Positions 29,196 to 37,218 of a DNA stretch of 64,000 bases are shown here, piece by piece. A program made the position numbers and the translations under genes. The first letter of the stretch is position 1; the number at the start of each line of letters is the position of its first letter. The DNA is from Pseudomonadota bacterium (GTDB lineage Bacteria; Pseudomonadota; Gammaproteobacteria; Xanthomonadales; Rhodanobacteraceae), in NCBI GenBank assembly GCA_021827205.1, contig JAKAWV010000001.1:248001-312000 (forward strand), given 5' to 3'. Below the pieces are notes generated by a model that had not been told where the DNA came from, did no database searches, and saw nothing but the letters and a program-made list of their open reading frames with translations.

Positions 29196-31787
29196 TCAGC
29201 CCACGCGCTCGCCCTCGCGGTGCGCCAGCCAGGCGCCGATCAGCGCGGCAAGGTAGGGGATGGACTGCGCGACCAGGATGGCCACCCACAGCTTGCTTTC
29301 CTCGTACTTGCTGCCGAACAGCAGCACCATGCCGACGATGGCGGTGGCCAGGCCGATCACCATGAACAGCTCCTCGCGCACCGAGGCGAAGGCGCTGGGC
29401 CGGTCACGCAAGCGGCGCTGCTTGGCGGTGCGCACGAACTCGCCCTTGCGCTTGACCAGACCCAACCAGATGCCGCGCGCGATGGCGTGGCTGAGGCCCA
29501 TGCTGGCGATGGCCGCCATCAGCGTGTCGCGCCACGAGCACGGCACGCGCTTGCGGTACAGCCAGATGCCCAACACCGCCTTGGCCACGAAGAAACTCAG
29601 CACCGGAATCAGGAACAGCTTCAGCGGCAGGCTGAAATACTGCGGAAACAGCAGCATCAGCGCGGTCCAGATCAGCGCCATCAGGGTGAACACCAGATGC
29701 AGCGCATCGGCGAGCCAACTGAACCAGCCGGTGAGAAAGTGGAAGCGCTGCCCCGGCGTCAGCGGCCCCGGTTGCGTCATCCAGCCCCAGCGTGCCTTGA
29801 GAATCTGCATGGCACCGAACGCCCAGCGGTAGCGCTGCGATTTGTACGCGGTGAAATCGGCCGGGGTCAGGCCCTGGCCCATCACCTCGTCCACGTAAAC
29901 CAGATCGTAGCCGGCGTGCATCAGGCGCAGGCCCAACTCGGCATCCTCGCAAATGGTCCACTCCGACCAACCGCCATCGCGCTCCAGCGCGCTGCGCCGG
30001 ACCATGGTCATGGTGCCGTGCTGGATGATGGCGTTGCGTTCGTTGCGGTGGTGCATGCCGATGCGGAAGAAGCCGTCGAACTCCCACGCGGTCATGCGCC
30101 GGAACACGTTGTGTTCGAAATCGCGGTGCGCCTGCGGGCACTGCACCACGGCCACCTTGGAGTTCTCGAAGTAACCACACAGGCGCGACAGCCAGTCCGG
30201 GCGCACCACGTAATCGGCATCGATCACAGCCACGATCTCGGCGCGCGCGTCGGTTTGCTGCAGACCGTAATTCAGCGCGCCGGCCTTGAAGCCCGGCCAT
30301 GGCGCCAGATGAAAAAAGCGGAAACGCTCGCCCAGCTCCACGCAGCGCGCCTCGACCGGCCTCCATACCGCCTCGTCCTTGGTGTTGTTGTCGATCACCA
30401 GCACTTCGAAGTGCGCGTAATCGAGCGCGGCCAGCGAATCGAGCGTGGCGATCACCATCTCCGGCGGCTCGTTGTAGCAGGCGAGGTGGATCGACACGAA
30501 CGGCTGACGCTCGGGCGGCAGCGCGTCCAGCAGCGGGAAATGTCGCTGCCAGCGTCGGTGCCACAACACCTCGACGAATTCGAAGCCGTTGATCAGCAGC
30601 ACCGCCAGAATCGCCAACTGCGCCGGGAACAGGATCGCCAGCATGGCCCAGTCGATGGGGTTGAGATAAAACGCGAACGGCACCATCACCGACCAGGTGA
30701 TCAGCCCCGCGGCGAGCTGCATGAGTGCCAGGAAAAACAGTCGCCCGCGCATGCGGAAGCGCTCGAAATAGCGCGCGAACAGCAGCATCGGCAGCAGTGC
30801 CAGCAGGGATGCCGCCAGTGCCTTCCACGGCCAGTGCGGGTCTTCGAGGATCGGCCCGGTGAGCGGAAACTTCAGTTTGCGATCGGCGCCGAACATGCCC
30901 CAGTAGGCGCCCACGCGGCCCTCGCCGAGGTTCTCCTTCCACGGCTGGTCGATGGCTTCCATGATGTAGTAGTCGATATGGCGTGCCTTGGCCACGTTGA
31001 ACCACTGGCGCAAAAACAACGCCTCGTTGGCCAGGCTGGGTTCGGCGTATTTGTAGCGATTGCCGTTGCTCGGCCAGCCCACTTCGCCGATCACGATGGG
31101 CTTGCCGGGAAACATGCGCTTGAGCTGCTCGTAGTGCATCAGCACGTCGCTAACCGCGTCCTTGCGCGGCACGCCCTCCCAATAGGGCAGCAGGTGCACG
31201 GTGATGAAATCGACGTGGTCGGCCAGCTCCGGGTGGGTTTCCCAGATGTGCCATGGTTCGGCGGTGGACACCGGCTGGCGGATCGCCGCGCGCGCGCGAT
31301 CGAGGTATCTCATCAGCTTGGCTGGCGCCATGTCGCGGCGCAGCAATACCTCGTTGCCGACGATCACGCGCGTGATGGTGTGCGGATAGCGGTGCGCCTG
31401 CTCGATCAGCGCCTGCAGTTCCTTCTCGTTGTGGCGCTTGTCCGAATCCAGCCAGGCGCCGGCCATCACGTGCATGCCGTAATTGCGCGCTAGGCGCGGA
31501 ATCTCCGGTGTCTGCAAAGAGGCGTAGGTGCGGATGCGGTGCGTGTAATGCGACAGCATGGCCAGATCGGCGCTGATCTCCGCCGGCGTTGGATAGTCAC
31601 CGGTCAGCGGACTCTGGAAGCGACGATAGGCGCTGTAGGCGAAACCGTGGATCGGCCCGGTCCAGCCCGGCGCATCGACCGGGCGGTTGACCCAGGCCCA
31701 CAGTCCGAAGTTGGCGGTGGCCACCAGCAGAGCCAGCAGTAGCGCGCGCAACCAGGAGCGGCCGGGAGATGCGGGGGTGGTGGACAA
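29196..31787 (-). CDS. ndvB: GH17-GT2 beta-glucan synthase/glucosyltransferase (NdvB-like)
   Basis: 863 residues. After an N-terminal anchor (about 10-30) comes a GH17-like domain (about 40-310) with both catalytic carboxylates: the acid in VIVGNEVLLR and the nucleophile in VIGEVGWPSNGN. Two helices (about 322-400) lead into a GT2 glycosyltransferase domain with VIDADYV (DxD), TICEDAELGLRL and QRYRWAFGAMQ (the QxxRW product motif). Three to five C-terminal helices follow. This order matches NdvB of Pseudomonas aeruginosa, a maker of beta-1,3-linked periplasmic glucans linked to biofilm tolerance. It acts at the inner membrane using UDP-glucose. The symbol is by architecture only. Confidence 0.85.
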   Translation of the reverse strand: MSTTPASPGRSWLRALLLALLVATANFGLWAWVNRPVDAPGWTGPIHGFAYSAYRRFQSPLTGDYPTPAEISADLAMLSHYTHRIRTYASLQTPEIPRLARNYGMHVMAGAWLDSDKRHNEKELQALIEQAHRYPHTITRVIVGNEVLLRRDMAPAKLMRYLDRARAAIRQPVSTAEPWHIWETHPELADHVDFITVHLLPYWEGVPRKDAVSDVLMHYEQLKRMFPGKPIVIGEVGWPSNGNRYKYAEPSLANEALFLRQWFNVAKARHIDYYIMEAIDQPWKENLGEGRVGAYWGMFGADRKLKFPLTGPILEDPHWPWKALAASLLALLPMLLFARYFERFRMRGRLFFLALMQLAAGLITWSVMVPFAFYLNPIDWAMLAILFPAQLAILAVLLINGFEFVEVLWHRRWQRHFPLLDALPPERQPFVSIHLACYNEPPEMVIATLDSLAALDYAHFEVLVIDNNTKDEAVWRPVEARCVELGERFRFFHLAPWPGFKAGALNYGLQQTDARAEIVAVIDADYVVRPDWLSRLCGYFENSKVAVVQCPQAHRDFEHNVFRRMTAWEFDGFFRIGMHHRNERNAIIQHGTMTMVRRSALERDGGWSEWTICEDAELGLRLMHAGYDLVYVDEVMGQGLTPADFTAYKSQRYRWAFGAMQILKARWGWMTQPGPLTPGQRFHFLTGWFSWLADALHLVFTLMALIWTALMLLFPQYFSLPLKLFLIPVLSFFVAKAVLGIWLYRKRVPCSWRDTLMAAIASMGLSHAIARGIWLGLVKRKGEFVRTAKQRRLRDRPSAFASVREELFMVIGLATAIVGMVLLFGSKYEESKLWVAILVAQSIPYLAALIGAWLAHREGERVG

Positions 31788-31924
31788 GCGCCAAGCTCAC
31801 GCGCCGCAACCAGCGCGGCTCAAGCATGCGAGCTTAACGGAGTGGCCGGCGCCGGCCAATGCAGCCGGCGTCGGGGTTTCATGGCGGGCTCAGGCACCGA
31901 ATGGCCAGCGGTTCGCGCGCCGGC

Positions 31925-32392
31925 TCATTTCAGCAGCGAGCGCAGCATCCACGCGGTCTTCTCGTGATACTGCAGGCGCTGCGTGGCCAGGTCGGCGGTG
32001 GGCTGGTCGTCGGCCTTGTCGGCCAGCTTGAAGGTGGCGCGGCCGATGCGCACGCAGACCTCGTGGCCATCGACCAGTTGCTGCACCATCGCCTTCCAGT
32101 CAGGCACGCCGGTTTCTTCCTTGATCGTGCTGAGCTTGCCGAACTGGCTGTAGGAACCCGGCGCGTACACATCCAGCGCGCGGATGCGCTCGGCGATCAG
32201 GTCGGCCGCGGTCCACAGCTCGTTGTACTGCATCTCGAACATCAGATGCAGGGTGTTGAACATCGGCCCGGTGACGTTCCAGTGGAAGCCGTGGGTTTTC
32301 AGGTACAGCGAATACGTGTCCGCGAGCAGCACCGACAGATTTTTGGCGATGGCCTCGCGTTCTTTCTTGCTGATGCCTATTTCGATGGCCAT
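31925..32392 (-). CDS. dps: Dps-family DNA-binding ferritin
   Basis: 155 residues, the standard Dps length. The ferroxidase segment [17 protein letters not shown] followed by [19 protein letters not shown] has the conserved His, Asp and Glu positions that lie at the dimer interface. It should assemble into a 12-subunit shell that oxidises and stores iron with hydrogen peroxide and protects DNA in stress or stationary phase. AAGGAG sits ahead of the ATG. The N-terminus has two lysines (ISKKERE) but lacks the long basic tail of E. coli Dps, so direct DNA binding is uncertain. Single gene, divergent from hrpA. Confidence 0.93.
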   Translation of the reverse strand: MAIEIGISKKEREAIAKNLSVLLADTYSLYLKTHGFHWNVTGPMFNTLHLMFEMQYNELWTAADLIAERIRALDVYAPGSYSQFGKLSTIKEETGVPDWKAMVQQLVDGHEVCVRIGRATFKLADKADDQPTADLATQRLQYHEKTAWMLRSLLK

Positions 32393-32507
32393 GGTTCGCT
32401 CCTTGGTTGAAGGGTTTGCGCACGGGTCGCAGTGCGGGGGGAAATACCGCCTCGATTATCATGCGCCACCGAAAACACATGGCGCCAGCGCGCGCCAGCT
32501 CAAGGGC

Positions 32508-35500
32508 ATGACATCGATCAGCGAACTGCGCCGGGCGCTGGATGCGGTGCTGACGCGCGAGCGCGCGCGTCTGGCAGCGCGGCTGCGCGCTCTTGGCGCG
32601 ACGCCCGATGCGGCCGCACTGGCGGCGCTGACGCGCGACATCCGGGCCTCGGCGCAACGCCGCACCGCGCGCGCGGCCAGCGTGCCGGTAACGACGGTTG
32701 ACGAGGCGCTGCCGATCGCACGCCATGCCGCCGGCATCATCGCCGCCATCCGCGCGCATCAGGTGCTGATCCTCGCCGGCGAAACCGGCTCGGGCAAGAC
32801 CACGCAATTGCCCAAGCTGTGCCTGGCCGCCGGGCGCGGCGTGGCCGGCATGATCGGTTGCACGCAGCCGCGGCGTCTGGCCGCGCGCGCGGTGGCGCGG
32901 CGCGTGGCCGAGGAACTGGGTACCGAGGTTGGCGCGCTGGTCGGTTTTCAGGTGCGCTTCAACGAACAAGTCGGCGAGCGCGCCCTGGTCAAGTTCATGA
33001 CCGACGGCATTCTGCTGGCGGAGACGCGGGGTGATCGTGTGTTGTCGGCCTACGACACGCTGGTGCTGGACGAGGCGCACGAGCGCAGCCTCAACATCGA
33101 TTTCCTGCTCGGCTACCTCAAGCGCCTGCTGCAGTGGCGCCAGGATCTGAAGCTGATCATCACCTCGGCCACGCTGGACACGGCGCGTTTCGCGCAGCAT
33201 TTTGGTGACGCGCCGGTGGTCAGCGTGGAAGGGCGCGGTCACCCGGTGGAACTGCGCTGGCGTCCGCCGCAGGGTCGCGGCGAGGCCGATCTGCCGGCGC
33301 AAGTGGCCGCCGCGCTGGATGAGATAACCAGCAGCGATGGTCGCGGCGACGTGCTGGTGTTTTTGCCCGGCGAGCGCGAGATCCGCGAGGTGCATCTGGT
33401 GCTGGAACGACGCCGTTATCGCCACACCGAGGTGTTGCCGCTGTATGCGCGCCTGTCGGCCGGCGAGCAGGATCGCGTGTTTCATCCCGGCGCGGCGCGG
33501 CGCGTGGTGCTGGCCACCAATGTCGCGGAAACCTCGCTGACCGTGCCGCGCATCCGCTACGTGATCGACAGCGGCAGCGCGCGCGTCAAGCGCTACAGCG
33601 CGCGCAGCCAGATCGAGCGCCTGTACATCGAGCCCATCGCGCAATCCGCCGCCGAGCAGCGCAAGGGCCGTTGTGGACGCGTCGGCCCGGGCGTTTGCGT
33701 GCGCCTGTACGCCGAGGAGGATTTTTCCGCGCGGCCGCGCTACGGCGATCCCGAACTCAAGCGCAGCGCGCTGAGCGGCGTGATCCTGCGCATGCTCAGT
33801 CTGGGCCTGGGCGAGATCGAGTCGTTTCCGTTCATCGATGCGCCGGAGCCGCGCGCCTGGGCCGAGGGCTGGCGGCGCCTCGCCGAGATCGGTGCGGTGG
33901 ACGACGCGCGCAAGCTCACGCGCAGCGGCCGCGACATCGCCGCGTTGCCCATCGACGTGAGCCTGGCGCGCATGCTGGTCGAGGGCCAGCGCCTGGGTGT
34001 GGCCGAGCCGCTGCGCGTGCTGGTGGCTTTCCTCAGCATCCAGGATCCGCGCGAGCGCCCCGCCGATGCGCGCGCCGCCGCCGATGCCGCGCATGCCGCG
34101 TTCATCGACAAGCGTTCTGATTTTATCGGTGTGCTGAATCTGTGGGCGGCCTACCAGCAGGCGCACGAGGACCTCACGCAATCGAAACTGCGCGATTGGT
34201 GCGAGCGCCATTTCCTGAGCTTTCTGCGCATGCGCGAGTGGCGCGAATTGCATCGGCAGTTGCGCGTGCTCGATGACGGCCGGGATTCGGGACTGGGGAC
34301 TGCGAACTCGGGGATGGAGCAACGCGCTGCTATTGCGGATGCCGCACTGACGCACAAACATAGTCGTGGTCGCGACAAAACATCGGCGCGCGTTACCGCT
34401 ACGCCTTCCGAGTCGCGAGTCCCCAGTCCCGAGTCCCGCACTGGCGAGTCCCGCAACGACGAAGCCATCCACTGCGCCCTGCTCGCCGGCCTGCCTACCC
34501 AGGTGGCGCGCAGAGACGAAAAGGGCGGCTACCGCGGCACGCGCGAGCGGCGCTGGCAGATCTTTCCCGGTTCGGCGCTGGCCAAGATGCCGCCGCCGTG
34601 GCTGTTTTCCGCGCAAGTGCTGGATCTCAACGGGCGCGTGTACGGCATGATGAATGCGCGCGTCGAGCCGGCGTGGATCGAGCGTCAGGCCGCGCATTTG
34701 CTCAAGCGCGCGTGGTTCGATCCGCACTGGTCGCGCGCGCGCGGCGCGGTGCTGGCCTGCGAGCAGGTCAGCCTGTTCGGATTGAATCTGGCCGAACGCC
34801 GCACGGTGCAGTTTCAGCGCCAGGATCCGGCGCAGGCGCACGCGATTTTTCTCGAACAGGCGCTGGCCGAGTGCGCGCTGGATGTGCGTCTCGATGTCCT
34901 CGCCGCCAATCGCCGCGTGCTGGTCGAGGCCGAGCGCAGCGAAGCGCGGCAGCGTCGCGCGGGTTTGCTCAAATCCGCCACCGAGCGCGCGCAATTCTTC
35001 GCCGGCAAGCTGCCCGAGTCCATCGCCAGCGCGGCGGCGCTGGGCGCCTGGTACAAGCAGGCCAGCGCGGCGCGGCGCGCGGCGCTGCACTGGTCGCTGG
35101 ACGATCTGCTCGAAGCCGATGCCGGCGCCGCGGACGCGTATCCAGCCGCGCTGGAATTGGCCGGGCAGCACCTGCCGCTGGAGTATCGCTACACGCCGGG
35201 CAGCGACGATGACGGCATCACCCTGCGCGTGCCGCTGGCGCTGCTGAACGCCTTGCCCGAGGCGCGCCTGCAGTGGCTGGTGCCGGGTCTGCTCGCGGAG
35301 AAAATAGCCGAGATGATTCGCGGTCTGCCCAGATCGCTGCGGCGCAATTTCGTGCCGGTACCGGATTACGCGCGCGCGTTCTGCGCCGCCGAGGCGCCGC
35401 GCGACGAGGCTTTGGGTCACGCGCTGGCGGCGTATCTGCGCCGCGTCAGCGGCGTGGCGATCGGCGCCGAGGATTTCTCCGGCATCGAGCTGCCGCCGCA

Positions 35501-36506
35501 TCTGCACTTGCGCGTGCTGGTGCGCGCCGGCGCCGGCGCCACGCTGGATGCCGGGCGCGACCTGGCCGCGCTGCGCGCGCGCTGGTCGGGCGCCGCGCGC
35601 GACGCCTTCGCGCAGCACAGCGCCGCCGAAGTGCAGCGCGAGGACGTGGCCGGCTTCGACTTCGAGGAGATTCCGCTGCGCGTGCATGGCGCCGGCGGGC
35701 TGGATGCGTTTCCGGCGCTGGTCGATCAAGGCGGCAGCGTGGCGCTGCGCGTGTTCGAGCGCAGCGACGAGGCCGCCGCCGCGCATCGTCGCGGCGTGGT
35801 GCGTTTGTTACGTCTGGCGCTAACCACCGAGATCAAGCGCGCCGCGCGTCAGTTGCCGCTGGCGCAGGGCGTGGCGCTGCGCTGGGCGCCGCTGGGCGAT
35901 GCGCAGACGCTGCGCGCCGAGGTGGTCGAGGGCGCGCTGGACGCGCTGCTGCAACAGGCCGATGTTGAGGTGCGCACGCGCGGCGTGTTCAGCGCGTTGC
36001 GCGACGCGCTGGCGCGCGAATTGTTCGGTGCGGCGATGATGCGCTTGCAAAGCGTCGAAGCCGTAGTCAGCGCGCAGGCAGAGCTGCGCCCGTGGCTGGA
36101 GCCGCCGCTGCCGGGTTTCGCGCGTGCCAGCTATGACGACCTGCACGAGCAGCTCGATCTGCTGCTGGCGCCGGACTTCTTGCGTACGCTCGAACACGCG
36201 CATCTGGCCGAGCTGCCGCGCTACCTCAAGGCCATGCGCTTGCGCGCCGAGCGCCTGCGCCAGGATCCGGCGCGCGACCAGCGCCGCATGCTCGAAGTGC
36301 TGCCGTTCTGGCGCAGGCTGCTGGCACTGCGCGCGCAAGGTCGCGATGGCGCCGCGTGGCACACCTTGCGCTGGCTGCTGGAGGAATGGCGCGTGTCGCT
36401 GTTCGCGCAGGAGCTGGGCACCGCGCAGCCGGTATCGCTGAAGCGCATCCGGCGCGCGCTGGCGGACGCGGAAGCGGAGCCGGCCGCGGGTGCCGGTAGC
36501 CGGTAG
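32508..36506 (+). CDS. hrpA: ATP-dependent RNA helicase HrpA (with in-frame repeat insertion)
   Basis: 1332 residues, a little longer than E. coli HrpA (1300). DEAH/RHA helicase motifs: AGETGSGKTTQLP at about 90-102, DEAH at 188-191, SATL at about 222, and QRKGRCGRVGPG near 384-395. The HA2/OB and DUF3418 C-terminal regions follow. Residues about 592-650 are foreign to the family: they are encoded by a GGGACTC-type repeat (34281-34456) and read SRVPSPESR-like. The family sequence resumes at DEAIHCALLAGL, so the protein is probably still made. HrpA rescues stalled ribosomes and processes fimbrial mRNAs in E. coli. The ATG at 32508 gives the expected N-terminus, but its Shine-Dalgarno is close (AAGGG). 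Confidence 0.93.
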   Translation: MTSISELRRALDAVLTRERARLAARLRALGATPDAAALAALTRDIRASAQRRTARAASVPVTTVDEALPIARHAAGIIAAIRAHQVLILAGETGSGKTTQLPKLCLAAGRGVAGMIGCTQPRRLAARAVARRVAEELGTEVGALVGFQVRFNEQVGERALVKFMTDGILLAETRGDRVLSAYDTLVLDEAHERSLNIDFLLGYLKRLLQWRQDLKLIITSATLDTARFAQHFGDAPVVSVEGRGHPVELRWRPPQGRGEADLPAQVAAALDEITSSDGRGDVLVFLPGEREIREVHLVLERRRYRHTEVLPLYARLSAGEQDRVFHPGAARRVVLATNVAETSLTVPRIRYVIDSGSARVKRYSARSQIERLYIEPIAQSAAEQRKGRCGRVGPGVCVRLYAEEDFSARPRYGDPELKRSALSGVILRMLSLGLGEIESFPFIDAPEPRAWAEGWRRLAEIGAVDDARKLTRSGRDIAALPIDVSLARMLVEGQRLGVAEPLRVLVAFLSIQDPRERPADARAAADAAHAAFIDKRSDFIGVLNLWAAYQQAHEDLTQSKLRDWCERHFLSFLRMREWRELHRQLRVLDDGRDSGLGTANSGMEQRAAIADAALTHKHSRGRDKTSARVTATPSESRVPSPESRTGESRNDEAIHCALLAGLPTQVARRDEKGGYRGTRERRWQIFPGSALAKMPPPWLFSAQVLDLNGRVYGMMNARVEPAWIERQAAHLLKRAWFDPHWSRARGAVLACEQVSLFGLNLAERRTVQFQRQDPAQAHAIFLEQALAECALDVRLDVLAANRRVLVEAERSEARQRRAGLLKSATERAQFFAGKLPESIASAAALGAWYKQASAARRAALHWSLDDLLEADAGAADAYPAALELAGQHLPLEYRYTPGSDDDGITLRVPLALLNALPEARLQWLVPGLLAEKIAEMIRGLPRSLRRNFVPVPDYARAFCAAEAPRDEALGHALAAYLRRVSGVAIGAEDFSGIELPPHLHLRVLVRAGAGATLDAGRDLAALRARWSGAARDAFAQHSAAEVQREDVAGFDFEEIPLRVHGAGGLDAFPALVDQGGSVALRVFERSDEAAAAHRRGVVRLLRLALTTEIKRAARQLPLAQGVALRWAPLGDAQTLRAEVVEGALDALLQQADVEVRTRGVFSALRDALARELFGAAMMRLQSVEAVVSAQAELRPWLEPPLPGFARASYDDLHEQLDLLLAPDFLRTLEHAHLAELPRYLKAMRLRAERLRQDPARDQRRMLEVLPFWRRLLALRAQGRDGAAWHTLRWLLEEWRVSLFAQELGTAQPVSLKRIRRALADAEAEPAAGAGSR
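34281..34456. repeat. GGGACTC-family inverted repeat inserted in frame in hrpA
   Basis: The left arm (CGGGATTCGGGACTGGGGAC, 34281-34300, continuing to about 34315) and the right arm (CGAGTCCCCAGTCCCGAGTC near 34420, then GCGAGTCCCGC) are complementary. The stretch between is lower in GC and unlike helicase sequence. The same 7-base unit forms arms at 58977-59141 and a fragment at about 22828. It keeps the hrpA frame open. Confidence 0.7.
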
Positions 36507-36652
36507 CCGCAACCAGCACGCGTCTTGCTCCGTCGCTGAGTACCGCGAAGGTTCTGGCCTCGGCACGCGCGGCGGCATCCGCGCGGAACAGGAAAACCTT
36601 GTCAAACGCTGCGAACGCGCGCCGAAGACGCCGACGCGTTGCGTGCGTCAGC

Positions 36653-37147
36653 TCAATGCACGCGCTCGACGCGCACGCTGTTCGAGCAGCCCTGGATGTA
36701 CATCAGCCAACTGCCCAGCAGCATCGGTTTGATGGTGACCTTGGGATCCTGCGTGGTCTGGCAGCGCCAACTGCTGGACTCGGATACTTGCCAAGTCTGG
36801 CCGTTGGCCAGCGAGAATTGCGTGTGGCTGTCCCAGCCCGAGAAGCGGCCGGGCAGCGTGGACTCGACGGTGACGCGCGGCTGGTCAACCGGCGCGCGGT
36901 AGCCGAACCGGTTGGCCGCGCCGACCACCACCGGCGCGCTGATGCTGGCCGGGCCGGCGCCGGCGATACCGACGTGGCTGCGCAGCCAGGCGTTGAGAAA
37001 ATGCAGTTCTGCGGCATCGAGCTTGTCCAGGCCAGCCTTCTTGAAGGCGGCCGCGGACATGCGTTCCTGCAACGAGGAAAACTGCTGGGCGTGGACGGTG
37101 CCGGCGAAGGCCAGGGCCAGAAGCAGGGGCAGGGCGCGCGTTTTCAT
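36653..37147 (-). CDS. Small exported protein of unknown function
   Basis: 164 residues from ATG 37147. The N-terminus MKTRALPLLLALAFAGTVHA is a clean signal peptide with an AHA-type cleavage site. The mature 144 residues contain two cysteines (SSWRCQTTQ and IQGCSNS) that may pair in the periplasm, and a tryptophan-containing middle (GWDSHTQFSLANGQTWQVSE) suggesting a beta fold. I recognise no family. An ATG three codons upstream would also leave the signal intact. It is divergent from relA with 71 bases between starts. hrpA ends 146 bases away on the opposite strand, and that gap holds nothing I can identify. Confidence 0.7.
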   Translation of the reverse strand: MKTRALPLLLALAFAGTVHAQQFSSLQERMSAAAFKKAGLDKLDAAELHFLNAWLRSHVGIAGAGPASISAPVVVGAANRFGYRAPVDQPRVTVESTLPGRFSGWDSHTQFSLANGQTWQVSESSSWRCQTTQDPKVTIKPMLLGSWLMYIQGCSNSVRVERVH

Positions 37148-37218
37148 GGCGCGCATGCTAACAGGATGCCGCAGCCTTGCCGCCACCCACCCTCGCATGT
37201 GCGCGCTAAGCTGCGGGC

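Noticed and set aside
32100-35786. 1228-residue open frame antisense to hrpA on the - strand
   Set aside because: Gln/Arg/Ala/His-rich translation with no motifs, typical antisense shadow of a high-GC gene; hrpA motifs on the + strand are decisive.
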